Assembly: GCF_015477775.1 (NCBI RefSeq)
Contig: NZ_JADLQO010000007.1
Span: 124,001-188,000 of the forward strand
DNA length: 64,000 nucleotides
Source of the DNA: Nocardia abscessus
GTDB lineage: Bacteria; Actinomycetota; Actinomycetes; Mycobacteriales; Mycobacteriaceae
Reading direction: 5' to 3'
Shown: piece after piece, positions 8,352 through 16,166 of the stretch
Numbering within the stretch: position 1 is the first letter of the stretch
How the letters are laid out: every line of letters begins with the position of its first letter
The notes under the pieces: model-generated
What the model saw: the letters and a program-made list of their open reading frames with translations, nothing else
What the model was told of the DNA's origin: nothing
Database searches by the model: none
Program-made: the position numbers and the translations under genes

Positions 8352-9362
8352 ATGCTTGCTGGACGACTGTATCCGCGTGCCGCCGACGGGCAGCGATTCC
8401 GCCTGGAGGACGTACCGGTACCGACTCCGGGACCGGGCCAGGTGCTGATCGAGGTCGCGGCTGCCGGTGTCTGCCTGTCGGATGTCCACCTCATCGAGGG
8501 CGTGCTGTCGCCGATGTATCTGACCGGCGATGCGGTCACCCTCGGCCATGAGGTCGCGGGCACGGTGCACACCCTGGGGCCCGAGGTCAGCGGTCACCAG
8601 CCGGGTGACCGGGTGTTGTTGCAGGCGGGCGAGATCCGCGAGGGCAAGACCTACACCCGCGGCGTGGACTACGACGGCGGCTGGGCGCAATACGCGCTCG
8701 CGGCAGTGGAGACCGTGGTGCCCATCCCGGACGACCTTCCGTTCGAACAGGCCTGTTTCATTCCCGACGCGGTCTCGACGCCGTGGGCCGCCATCACGCG
8801 CACCGGCCAGGTCCGGGCCGCCGAGTCGGCGGGCGTGTGGGGTGTGGGCGGCCTCGGCGCGCACGGGGTCCAGTTGCTCCGGCTGATCGGCGCCGCGCCG
8901 ATCATCGCCGTCGACCCGCTGCCCGCCGCTAGGCAGCGCGCGCTCGAATTCGGTGCGGATCTCGCCCTCGATCCGTCCGACGCGGACCTGCCCGAGAAGG
9001 TGTACGCCGCGACCGAAGGCGCCGGACTCGATGTCGCGTTCGACTTCGCGGGCGCGGCGCCCGTGCGCGAACAAGCGGTCGGCTGCCTCGCCGACGAAGG
9101 ACGCCTGGTGCTGGTCGGGCTGACCGACAAGCCGATCACGATCACGAACGGCACCATCTTCAGCTTCCGGCAGCAGCAGCTGCGCGGACATTACGGCTCC
9201 GAACCGGATCACGTGCTCGAACTGGTGCGACTGCGCCGCGCCCATCGCCTCGATTTCACCAAGTCGGTGAGTGCCGTCCTCCCGCTTGCCGAAGCGGAGC
9301 GAGCGGTGCACGCGTTGGAGAACAAAGAAGGCGATCCGATCCGCATCGTGCTGACGCCGTGA
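8352..9362 (+). CDS. Zinc-type alcohol dehydrogenase-like MDR protein
   Basis: A 336-residue medium-chain dehydrogenase. The catalytic-zinc ligands are visible: Cys41 in AGVCLSDVH and His66-Glu67 in GHEVAG. The Rossmann region is GVWGVGGLGAHGVQLLR. The loop that normally carries the four structural-zinc cysteines (about residues 85-110) contains none, so only the catalytic zinc is expected. The product probably oxidises an alcohol, or reduces an aldehyde, with NAD(P). The gene lies 70 bases after the LGFP gene. A strong hairpin at 9407-9436 probably ends the transcript. Confidence 0.9.
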   Translation: MLAGRLYPRAADGQRFRLEDVPVPTPGPGQVLIEVAAAGVCLSDVHLIEGVLSPMYLTGDAVTLGHEVAGTVHTLGPEVSGHQPGDRVLLQAGEIREGKTYTRGVDYDGGWAQYALAAVETVVPIPDDLPFEQACFIPDAVSTPWAAITRTGQVRAAESAGVWGVGGLGAHGVQLLRLIGAAPIIAVDPLPAARQRALEFGADLALDPSDADLPEKVYAATEGAGLDVAFDFAGAAPVREQAVGCLADEGRLVLVGLTDKPITITNGTIFSFRQQQLRGHYGSEPDHVLELVRLRRAHRLDFTKSVSAVLPLAEAERAVHALENKEGDPIRIVLTP

Positions 9363-9406
9363 ATTCTCGGCAATCCGGACATCGGGGCGGTTCGTAACGG
9401 CTCCGC

Positions 9407-9436
9407 CGGCGACCCCAACTCTCGTTGGGGCCGCCG
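9407..9436 (+). terminator. Hairpin terminator after the MDR dehydrogenase
   Basis: CCCCAAC (9413-9419) and GTTGGGG (9424-9430) form a 7-bp stem with a TCTC loop. It is extended outward by CGGCG/CGCCG after one mismatch. There is no T tract, which is common in actinobacteria. Confidence 0.55.
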
Positions 9437-9545
9437 CGGCCGAACCAGCCAGTGCCCGAGCCGATCCTCAGACCCCGACCTCGACAGGGATACTGCCATA
9501 TCCCGGCGGCCGCGTCGCATCGGTGATCGTCCATCGGTACATACA

Positions 9546-9571
9546 GGCGCGCGTGCATGTGCATGCGCGCC
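9546..9571. repeat. 26-base near-palindrome rich in GCGC/TGCA
   Basis: The sequence from 9546 to 9571 is inverted about its centre (GGCGCGCGTGCA against TGCATGCGCGCC). All departures are purine or pyrimidine transitions, so the RNA would pair fully with wobble. Confidence 0.5.
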
Positions 9572-9585
9572 GCCGATCTCGAAAA

Positions 9586-9600
9586 CCTCGAATTTCGAGG
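9586..9600. repeat. Perfect 7-1-7 palindrome
   Basis: CCTCGAA-T-TTCGAGG. It is short but perfect, 15 bases after the larger near-palindrome. It could be an operator or a small RNA stem. Confidence 0.5.
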
Positions 9601-9901
9601 TGAACGCATTCTGATTGATAACAAATGAGCATCAGACGTGTAGTCGAGATACCGAACTGTTACCTACCGACGACCACTTCTCGACGACTTACCCTTGCCA
9701 CCAACGCCTTTCGAGCCCCAACTCGAGGATTGCGTTCAGAGCCTTCGACATTCGGTCCGGCGCAGCAAGATAGAGCCGACCGCCCGGTTTTCCGACGGCC
9801 CTCGCGAACACGCGCTGGACGCCGCATTCCAGCGACTACCGGCCCGATCGGCAAACTCTCCGCACGGCGTGGCCGCACGCCGGACCGACGACTGGCGCGT
9901 C

Positions 9902-10798
9902 CTAGTCGCCCGATCGCATGCCGGTGAGCAGATCCCACAGGAAGCGCACACTGTCGACTGGCGACAGCGCTTCCACGCTGAGCCGGTTCATGACCGACAT
10001 GTACAGCTCGACATCGCGCTGCTTGTCGAAATACAGCGAGCTGGTGAGCTGCTCGGTGTACACGATGTCGGCCAGCTCGGGCTCCGGGAAACGAAGAATG
10101 CTGAACGGACCACCCGCAGCCGAGTGCCCGCCCGCGGAGTAGGGCAGCACCTGGATCCGGATGCTGGGACGGTCTGCCATCGCGAGCAGGTGCTCGACCT
10201 GCTCGCGCAGGACCTCCATGCCGCCGACCGGCCTGCGCAGCGCGTTCTCGTCGATGACCGCCCACAGCGTCGGGGCGGCCACTCGGTTGAGGATCTCCTG
10301 GCGGCGCATGCGAATGGCGACGCGGCGTTCGGTCTCGTCGGAGTTGCCGAGCTGGATCACCGCGCGCGCGTAATCGGCGGTCTGCAGCAGACCCGGAACG
10401 AATTGGGCCTCATAGGTGCGGATGGTGGTGGCTGCCTGCTCGAGGCCGATGTAGGTCTCGAACCACGCGGGGAGCAGATCGCTGTAGTGCTGCCACCAGC
10501 CCGGGTCGTTGGCCCGGCGAGCCAGCTCGAAGTACGTTTCGCGTTCAGCGGGGTCGACAACGCCGTAGAGGCTGAGCAGGTCGCGCAGATCACGTTCCTT
10601 GAACCCGGTGCGGCCCAGCTCCAGGCGACTGATCTTGGCGTGCGATCCGCGGATCGCGTCGCCCGCGGCCTCCCTGGTGATCCCGCATCCCTCGCGCAGC
10701 TGACGCAACCGGCTGCCGAGCGCGATCCGCAGAACGGTCGGACCACGTTCTGCCGCAGGGAAATCCGCGGGATCGCCGCTGTCGTCGTCGTTGCTCAT
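9902..10798 (-). CDS. XRE-type helix-turn-helix protein with DUF5753 (Scr1-like)
   Basis: A 298-residue cytoplasmic protein. An N-terminal XRE helix-turn-helix (about residues 27-85) contains LRQLREGCGITREAAGDAIRG and ISRLELGR. A DUF5753 domain follows (about 105-290), with the typical stretch WFETYIGLEQAA, the FVPGLLQTADYARAV motif and the distal LPY/GG..FSILRF region. Such proteins are very numerous in actinomycetes and are usually encoded beside a short DUF397 protein, sometimes described as antitoxin-like pairs. I searched both flanks and found no DUF397 gene. The minus-strand GGAGG upstream supports the ATG at 10798. Confidence 0.9.
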   Translation of the reverse strand: MSNDDDSGDPADFPAAERGPTVLRIALGSRLRQLREGCGITREAAGDAIRGSHAKISRLELGRTGFKERDLRDLLSLYGVVDPAERETYFELARRANDPGWWQHYSDLLPAWFETYIGLEQAATTIRTYEAQFVPGLLQTADYARAVIQLGNSDETERRVAIRMRRQEILNRVAAPTLWAVIDENALRRPVGGMEVLREQVEHLLAMADRPSIRIQVLPYSAGGHSAAGGPFSILRFPEPELADIVYTEQLTSSLYFDKQRDVELYMSVMNRLSVEALSPVDSVRFLWDLLTGMRSGD

Positions 10799-11165
10799 GC
10801 GTGCCTCCGGCCGATCGGGGGTTAGCCGCGGGGCGTAGTGCCTCCACCATCACAGCTCTCTGAACGTCGGCTGCAGATCCTACTCGGACGAACCCGGACA
10901 ACCGGCCCTACGCGGGCGCGTGCCGGAGCTTCCGTGCGCACGCATGGATTGGCAAGAGTGACAACGCAATATCATGTCCACAATCTCGCGCGCGGCGGGG
11001 CGGGGGTGCGTAAAGTCGCCCCCGACAATGGCCACGCCGGATGACGAGCGCCATGGCGTCGACAGTGGGGTCGACGAATGTCTCATCCTCGGCGGCGTCG
11101 GCCGCAGAACCCTCGGCGGCGTCGGCCGCAGAACACAGCACCCGTCCCCCACCACGGAGCGCGAT
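10799..11165. other. Divergent gap between XRE regulator and FMN-barrel protein
   Basis: These 367 bases contain no supportable gene. They hold a perfect 24-base tandem duplication (11087-11134) shortly before the PPOX-like gene, and must hold the promoters of both flanking genes. Confidence 0.45.
11087..11134 (+). repeat. Two perfect tandem copies of a 24-base unit
   Basis: The unit at 11087-11110 (begins CCTCGGCGGCGTCGG, ends GCAGAAC) is repeated exactly at 11111-11134. It lies in the untranslated region 32 bases before the PPOX-like start. Being 24 bases, it preserves frame and is a likely slippage product. Confidence 0.9.
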
Positions 11166-11633
11166 ATGACATCGAACGACGTGCAGATCACCGATCAGGA
11201 TATCCGCGACAAGCTGACCGGCGTCCTCGGCTTCACCAGCATCGACCTCGCGACGTCGAAAGACGGCGTGAACTGGTGCTCGAACGCGTTCTTCGCCGAA
11301 CTGGGCGGAGATCCGTTCCGCTTGACGCTCGTGCTCGAGTCCGGCGGGCGGACGCTGGACGGCCTGCGAGCCAATCCGAGCATCGGGGTCAAGGTCGTCC
11401 CCGACGGTTTCCTCAACCCGTTCGCACAGGGGCTGGGCACCGCCGTGGTGCGAACGCAAACCGACGAGCGGGAGGAGACCTTCCGCACCCTGTTACGAAA
11501 GGAGCCGCGGATCGAACCGTTCTTGTCGACGCCGATCGAGGCGGTGGAGGTGCACATCGACTGGTGGCGGGTGACGCACGTCCAGGGCGGTTGGTTGCCC
11601 GGACATGTCTTGCACCGGCCCGCCGCGTCCTGA
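11166..11633 (+). CDS. Pyridoxamine 5'-phosphate oxidase-like FMN-binding split-barrel protein
   Basis: About 155 residues. The predicted fold is a small split beta-barrel: a helix (DQDIRDKLTGV), strands containing IDLATSKDGVNWCSNAFF and LTLVLESGG, then NPSIGVKVVPDG and a C-terminal strand VEVHIDWWRVTHV. This pattern resembles PPOX-like flavin-binding proteins, some of which bind F420 in actinomycetes. I chose ATG 11166 because GGAG lies six bases upstream. Longer in-frame starts would translate the tandem repeat. Family assignment is by overall pattern, so the cofactor and substrate are open. Confidence 0.6.
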   Translation: MTSNDVQITDQDIRDKLTGVLGFTSIDLATSKDGVNWCSNAFFAELGGDPFRLTLVLESGGRTLDGLRANPSIGVKVVPDGFLNPFAQGLGTAVVRTQTDEREETFRTLLRKEPRIEPFLSTPIEAVEVHIDWWRVTHVQGGWLPGHVLHRPAAS

Positions 11634-11809
11634 GTCACCACGCGCGATCACCGATCCATACCGACCGGTTTCGATGCCCGGCCGCGGGTCACGAGACCGC
11701 AGCCCGGATCACGAAAACTGCACTGGCCGAAGGCATCCGCACGGATTGCCCGGCGATTCGGCGGACTCTAGGCTGATGAGCCAGGCGACGGAACTAGAAA
11801 GAGGTCTCC

Positions 11810-12739
11810 ATGTCCGATCCCGCCCCCCGGACGGGTGTCCGCGCGCCGGTCGGCGTGGACACGACCCGCGCGAGTATCGCCCGCGTCTACGACGCCACCC
11901 TCGGCGGCAAGGACAACTACGAGGTCGACCGCTACGTACGCGACAAAGTCGCCGAAGTCGCGCCGCGGCAGAGCGACGTCGCCCGCATGAATCGCCGTTG
12001 GCTGCACCGCGTGGTGCGATACCTGGCCGCTACCGCGGGCATCGATCAGTTCCTCGACATCGGCGCGGGCCTGCCGACCGTCGGCAACACCCACGAGATC
12101 GCGCAACAGCAGAATCCCGAAGCGCGCGTGGTGTACGTCGACAACGACCCGGTCTGCAACATCCACGGTCGCGTACTGCTCGAGCGCAACGCGTACACGC
12201 ATTTCGTGCCCGCGGACCTGACCGAGCCGGACACGCTGCTGTCGCACTCCGAGGTCACCCCGCACCTCGATCTCACCCGCCCGTTGGCGCTGATCCTGTG
12301 CGGCATCCTGCATCACGTCGACGACGCTCTCGATCCCGCCGGGATCATGCGTCAATACATCAATGCGCTGCCCGTCGGATCGTATGTCGCGATCACGCAT
12401 TTCTACGATCCGGCCGATGGCGGCGAGGCGCACGAGATGGCCGTCGAGCTACAGCGGCGGTTCACCGAAATGGGTTTGGGTTCCGGCTGGTACCGCACCC
12501 GCGAGCAGATCGCGTCGTATTTCGGCGATCTGGACCTGATCGAGCCCGGGCTGGTCGAGCTCGACGACTGGTGGCCGATGGGCCCCGCGTTACGTCCGCG
12601 GCTGACCGAGGAACGTCTGCTGCTCGGCGGGGTCGGCTACAAGTCGGGATCGTCGAACGGCGTCGTGACCAGCCTGCGCCGCCGGTCGCACCAGCACGAC
12701 CTATCGGATTCCGCCGAGCACGACTCGGCTGAGAGGTAA
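11810..12739 (+). CDS. SAM-dependent methyltransferase, Methyltransf_19 family (second copy)
   Basis: About 309 residues and clearly paralogous to the protein at 927-1754. It shares ARVYDATLGGKDNY near residues 24-37, the SAM motif FLDIGAGLPTVGNTHE, then VVYVDNDPVCNIHGR and a CGILHHVDD motif-II/III region. It starts at ATG 11810 after AGAAAGAGG. Unlike the first copy it has a Ser/His/Arg-rich C-terminal tail of about 35 residues. Only eight bases separate it from the next gene, so the two are very likely one operon. The substrate is unknown. Confidence 0.88.
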   Translation: MSDPAPRTGVRAPVGVDTTRASIARVYDATLGGKDNYEVDRYVRDKVAEVAPRQSDVARMNRRWLHRVVRYLAATAGIDQFLDIGAGLPTVGNTHEIAQQQNPEARVVYVDNDPVCNIHGRVLLERNAYTHFVPADLTEPDTLLSHSEVTPHLDLTRPLALILCGILHHVDDALDPAGIMRQYINALPVGSYVAITHFYDPADGGEAHEMAVELQRRFTEMGLGSGWYRTREQIASYFGDLDLIEPGLVELDDWWPMGPALRPRLTEERLLLGGVGYKSGSSNGVVTSLRRRSHQHDLSDSAEHDSAER

Positions 12740-12747
12740 TTGCCACA

Positions 12748-13452
12748 ATGCCCTACGACGACCTGAACGGACCGGATCTGAACGAAGACCGGTGGCGCTT
12801 CCTGGAGGTCCCCCTCGGCGAAGGCCGGTCCTGGCGCTACGCGGACCCCGCCGCCCGCACCGAAATCGGCGAGGGCACCGTGTCGGTCCAGATCGACGCC
12901 TTCACCCGCTCCCATGCCGACGTGCAGATCCTGGACAACCCGAAGCATCTGCTGGTGTCGACCGAGACGTTCGACCTCACCGGCGGACCACGGACTTTCG
13001 CCGTGGAGATGGCCGCGGAGAACATCGGCGCCACCGGTGAGGACTACCGCGACGGGTTCGCCGCGTTCAACGTCCTCGATATGAGCAGCGCCCAGGTCTT
13101 CGATCTGATCGCGACCGGCAAGCACGCGTACGCGATCCACGAACGGCTGCTCGTGCCGGGCGTCGTCCCCGCGGAGGAGGCCTTCTCCCACGTGGTGCAC
13201 GCCCCGCTGGCGGGAGTCGACATCAAGCCCGGCGAGTTCCACCGCTACACCGTCACCCTGGACCGGGCGGCCGGCACCGCGAGCTGGTACGTCGACGACG
13301 TCCCGGTGTACCGCGCCCATGCGCCGCAGCTGCCGGAGACGGTGCAGATCGGTTTCGGCATCATCACCTTGCATCCGATCCGAGACGGACGCAGCACCTC
13401 GCTGCGCGGGCAGGGCCTGCACGCGGCATGGCGTGATTTCACCGTGGACTGA
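12748..13452 (+). CDS. Unrecognised beta-sandwich-like protein coupled to the methyltransferase
   Basis: A 234-residue protein with no signal peptide. Alternating short strands, WRYADPAARTEIGEGTVSV, a central RTFAVEMAAENIG, and the C-terminal YTVTLDRAAGTASWYVDDVPV followed by QIGFGIITLHP resemble a concanavalin/laminin-G type jelly roll. The segment ending in WYVDD is like those in LamG domains. It may be one of the actinobacterial DUFs of that fold, but I cannot name it with confidence. The eight-base spacing after a methyltransferase suggests that the two products act on, or with, one another. Confidence 0.7.
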   Translation: MPYDDLNGPDLNEDRWRFLEVPLGEGRSWRYADPAARTEIGEGTVSVQIDAFTRSHADVQILDNPKHLLVSTETFDLTGGPRTFAVEMAAENIGATGEDYRDGFAAFNVLDMSSAQVFDLIATGKHAYAIHERLLVPGVVPAEEAFSHVVHAPLAGVDIKPGEFHRYTVTLDRAAGTASWYVDDVPVYRAHAPQLPETVQIGFGIITLHPIRDGRSTSLRGQGLHAAWRDFTVD

Positions 13453-13496
13453 CTGACCGGGCCCGCCGCCCACGGCGGAAGTGCTGGAAAATGCGT

Positions 13497-13524
13497 GGTG
13501 CCCAGCCGCATTCGGCTGGGCACC
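13497..13524. terminator. Bidirectional terminator between convergent genes
   Basis: GGTGCCCAGCCG (13497-13508), loop CATT, then the perfect complement CGGCTGGGCACC (13513-13524). This 12-bp stem lies between the beta-sandwich gene and the small membrane gene on the other strand. Confidence 0.8.
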
Positions 13525-13562
13525 GGATTCGCCGCCGCCCGTCGGGCGGCCGTTCGCGCAGA

Positions 13563-13763
13563 TCAGACGCTCTGCTTGCGCGGCCATTCGACACCGCGCT
13601 GGCGCGCGTACTCGTCCGACGCGGCCATGTCCTCGCCGGTGCCGTGCTCGTAGTCGTACTCGTACTCGTCCAACTCGGCACGACGGCGCGGATCCCACAC
13701 CATCGCCGCGGCCGACACGGCCAACAACGTGACGACAATGGCCGCGATGACTACATAGAGCAC
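13563..13763 (-). CDS. Small single-span membrane protein with acidic tail
   Basis: A 66-residue protein. A hydrophobic segment (about residues 2-21, MLYVVIAAIVVTLLAVSAAA) is followed by WDPRRR and an acidic Asp/Glu/Tyr-rich tail (ELDEYEYDYEHG). I chose GTG 13763 because AGGAGG (13773-13778) lies nine bases before it. The GTG at 13772 touches the ribosome site and is excluded. By the positive-inside rule, RRR after the segment puts the tail in the cytoplasm. Unrecognised; it could be an accessory subunit of a membrane complex. Confidence 0.65.
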   Translation of the reverse strand: MLYVVIAAIVVTLLAVSAAAMVWDPRRRAELDEYEYDYEHGTGEDMAASDEYARQRGVEWPRKQSV

Positions 13764-14174
13764 GTCTTTCACCCTCCTGAAGGAAAAATCGAACAGCACC
13801 ACAGCCGTGCCGGATACTCAACGCGCACAGCTTCTTTCACGTCGCACGCATAGTAAGCCGCAGTACGGCCAACCGGACATTCCGGCGTCGGTTACCGGCG
13901 GGTCGCCACCCGATCCGAGCCGGGCGACAACCCCCGCCGATTTCCGGGAAACGCCACCGCGAACCTTCAGCGTCGCTTAGGCTCGGCGCAGTCCCGGTGG
14001 CTCCGGGACATCCAGCGCGGCCCCGGTATGCCCAAGCCGGCCGCGATCGCTGGTGGTAGCGGTGGGGTTCACCCGATTCGATGAACCTCGCCGTCCCCCA
14101 CCTCCGATGAAATCTCACGGACATTCGCACGGAATCACCCGCATCGGGCATCCTTCGAGCTACCGTCTTCGGTC
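13764..14174. other. Divergent gap, no gene seen
   Basis: These 411 bases lie upstream of both the small membrane gene and the 98-residue gene. A hairpin GTCCCGG-TGGCT-CCGGGAC lies at 13991-14009. No frame has a convincing start, ribosome site and composition. Confidence 0.4.
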
Positions 14175-14471
14175 ATGGACGACATCGAACTGCAGCCACC
14201 GACCGTCGCCTCCGCCAAGCACACCGGACTGGTCCTGGACATCGCGACCCTCGACATCCACAACCCGCTCGCCCGGCCCGGCGAGCTCACCTACCCGTAC
14301 GTCCGCTGCACCGACCACCGGGTCCTGCGTCTACCCGAGCCGTTGCACCGATGGGCCACCGAGACCATCGCGCTCAACCACACCCAGCACGCCACCGGCG
14401 CCCTGCCCTTGTTTCCCGGGCAGGTCGAATTCGGCATCCTCGACGGCACCATGTACGCCGAAGTCCTCTGA
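14175..14471 (+). CDS. Small hypothetical protein (98 aa)
   Basis: A 98-residue soluble protein with no recognised motif. It contains HTGLVLDIATLDIHNP, a YVRCTDHRVLRLPEPLHRW segment and GALPLFPGQVEFGILDGTMYAEVL. The composition is balanced, with Trp, Tyr, Cys and Met, which supports a real gene. A perfect 10-bp terminator starts 15 bases after its stop. The ribosome site before ATG 14175 is weak, so the transcript may have a very short leader. Role unknown. Confidence 0.6.
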   Translation: MDDIELQPPTVASAKHTGLVLDIATLDIHNPLARPGELTYPYVRCTDHRVLRLPEPLHRWATETIALNHTQHATGALPLFPGQVEFGILDGTMYAEVL

Positions 14472-14485
14472 CCCCCGCGCAGCGG

Positions 14486-14513
14486 AAGCCCGGCCGATAC
14501 GGCCGGGCTTTCG
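14486..14513 (+). terminator. Rho-independent terminator of the 98-aa gene
   Basis: AAGCCCGGCC (14486-14495), loop GATAC, then GGCCGGGCTT (14501-14510) followed by TCGTCGT. The 10-bp stem is perfect and begins 15 bases past the stop codon. Confidence 0.85.
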
Positions 14514-14673
14514 TCGTATCAGGGGATCGGCGCACAGGCGGTGCGAACCGCAAAATGCCTGGTGGGCGTATGGCTTGGGGATGCCTGTGGCGCGCGTTCC
14601 GGACGCACGACACACTGGAGCCCGTGAATCGCATGTCAACCCGACGGCGCCACCGCGGATCGGACGGCCTGCC

Positions 14674-16101
14674 GTGACCGACCTCGCTCGCGGTGAGAAC
14701 CGCCCCGCGCCCGGCGACCGGCTGACGGTGACCGTCACCTGCTCGGCTCCGGTCGACGTCTCGGCGCTGCTGCTGAACTCAGCGGGGCGGGTGCGCTCCG
14801 ACGCCGATTTCGTGTTCTTCAACCAGCCGGTCGCGCCGGGCGTCACCTATCGGCACGGCCGGGGCGCCGGTGACGTGGTGGACATCCAGACCGGCGCGCT
14901 GCCCGGCGACGTGGACCGCGTCGTCGTCACGGCGAGCCTGGACGGCAACGGTCCGCCCACCTTCGCGGCCGCGGGCTCGCTGCGCGCGAGCATCGCGTCC
15001 CCCTCCGGCACGCTGACCTTCCCGATGACCGGGCTCAGCACCGAGACCGCCGTGGTGTGCGTGGAGATCTACCGCCGCGGCGGTGGCTGGAAGGTGCGCG
15101 CGGTCGGTCAGGGTTACGACAATGGATTGGCCGGTATCGCAACGGCTTTCGGCGTGAACATCGATGACGAACCGGCTCCGTCGCCCGCGCAGGCTCCCCC
15201 GTCGGCGCATCGACCTGCGCCGCCCCCGGCATATCACCCTGCTCCGCCGCCGGCGTTCCAGCCCACGCCACCGCCCGCCTATCCACCGCAACCGGCCTAC
15301 TCCGCACCGGCCGCCGCGGCGCCGCCACCACCGATGCCCTCACCTCAGCAAGGAGCGCTGCCGATGCAGAGCGAACTGTTCGCCCCCAGCCACGCCGAAG
15401 TCACCGGCGCGGGCATCCAGAAGCAGGGCGGCAAGATGATCAAGGTGGCCGTGAACGGCGAGGTTATGGCCCGTGCCGGATCGATGGTCGCCTACCAGGG
15501 CGATCTGCAGTTCCAGGCGCTCGGTGCGGGCGGGATCGGCCGGGCCATCCAGCAGCGGCTGACCGGTGAAGGCGTTCCGCTGATGAAGGTGTCCGGGCGT
15601 GGCGACCTGTTCGTCGCCAACGGCGCCGCCGACGTGCACACCATCGACCTGGACGGCACCGACGGCCTCACCATCAACGGCGCCAACGTGCTCGCCTTCG
15701 ATTCCTCGCTGCGCTACGACATCCGGATGGTGCAGGGCGCCGCCGGATTCGCCAGCAACGCCGGCTTGTTCAACTGCGTCTTCACCGGCCGCGGCCGCAT
15801 CGCCATCACCACGCACGGCACGCCGGTGGTGCTCGATGTCGACCAGCCGACCTACGCCGACCCGCAAGCGGCGGTGGCCTGGTCATCGAGCCTGCAAACC
15901 GGCATCAAACGCAACGATTCCTTCGGCCTGGGCCGGCTGATGGGCCGCAGCACCGGCGAAGGGATGACGCTGTCGTTCTCCGGACGCGGATTCGTCATCG
16001 TGCAGCCGTCGGAGCTGCCGCCGGGCGGTTTCCTCGGGGGCACCGGCGGTGGACAGGAAGCAGGCCAGAGCGGCGGTGTGCTGGGCGGGCTGTTCGGCTG
16101 A
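14674..16101 (+). CDS. TerD-AIM24 fusion protein with proline-rich linker
   Basis: About 475 residues in three parts. Residues 1-165 are a TerD-type domain: it opens VTDLARGENRPAP like other TerD proteins and has SDADFVFFNQP, the calcium-ligand loop, and a GLSTETAVVCVEIYRR strand. Residues about 167-228 are a Pro/Ala linker with repeated PAPPPAY-like motifs. Residues about 230-465 are an AIM24 (DUF124) beta-prism: FAPSHAEVTGAGIQKQGGKM, GDLQFQALGAGGIGRAIQQRLTGE and a Gly-rich tail. TerD proteins belong to the tellurite and stress-response network. The GTG start is set by homology. I see no ter operon beside it. Confidence 0.85.
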   Translation: MTDLARGENRPAPGDRLTVTVTCSAPVDVSALLLNSAGRVRSDADFVFFNQPVAPGVTYRHGRGAGDVVDIQTGALPGDVDRVVVTASLDGNGPPTFAAAGSLRASIASPSGTLTFPMTGLSTETAVVCVEIYRRGGGWKVRAVGQGYDNGLAGIATAFGVNIDDEPAPSPAQAPPSAHRPAPPPAYHPAPPPAFQPTPPPAYPPQPAYSAPAAAAPPPPMPSPQQGALPMQSELFAPSHAEVTGAGIQKQGGKMIKVAVNGEVMARAGSMVAYQGDLQFQALGAGGIGRAIQQRLTGEGVPLMKVSGRGDLFVANGAADVHTIDLDGTDGLTINGANVLAFDSSLRYDIRMVQGAAGFASNAGLFNCVFTGRGRIAITTHGTPVVLDVDQPTYADPQAAVAWSSSLQTGIKRNDSFGLGRLMGRSTGEGMTLSFSGRGFVIVQPSELPPGGFLGGTGGGQEAGQSGGVLGGLFG

Positions 16102-16166
16102 CGGCCGGATTCGCGGCATCGCCCGGCACACCCGCGCGAGGAGGCGCCGGGCCGGGCGGCCGCGGA

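Larger units (their letters stand above)
9363..9901. other. Gene-poor structured intergenic stretch
   Basis: These 539 bases lie between the MDR gene and the end of the XRE gene. I find no supportable gene. They hold a terminator hairpin (9407-9436), a 26-base near-palindrome (9546-9571), a short perfect palindrome (9586-9600) and an A+T-richer segment near 9600-9670. Confidence 0.5.

Noticed and set aside
9660..9901. Possible DUF397 partner downstream of the XRE/DUF5753 gene
   Set aside because: No frame shows the Trp-x-Lys-Ser-Ser start, the central Cys-Val-Glu segment or the terminal Trp-x-x-Phe motif expected of DUF397.
9625..9927. Plus-strand frame of about 100 codons starting ATG AGC ATC
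   Set aside because: The Arg/Pro/Thr-rich product has no ribosome site and overlaps the 3' end of the well-supported XRE/DUF5753 gene antisense.
16121..16152. GCCCGGC/GCCGGGC inverted repeat between the TerD-AIM24 and phosphoesterase genes as a terminator
   Set aside because: Seven-bp stem with an 18-base loop and no T tract; too weak to call in this G+C-rich sequence.
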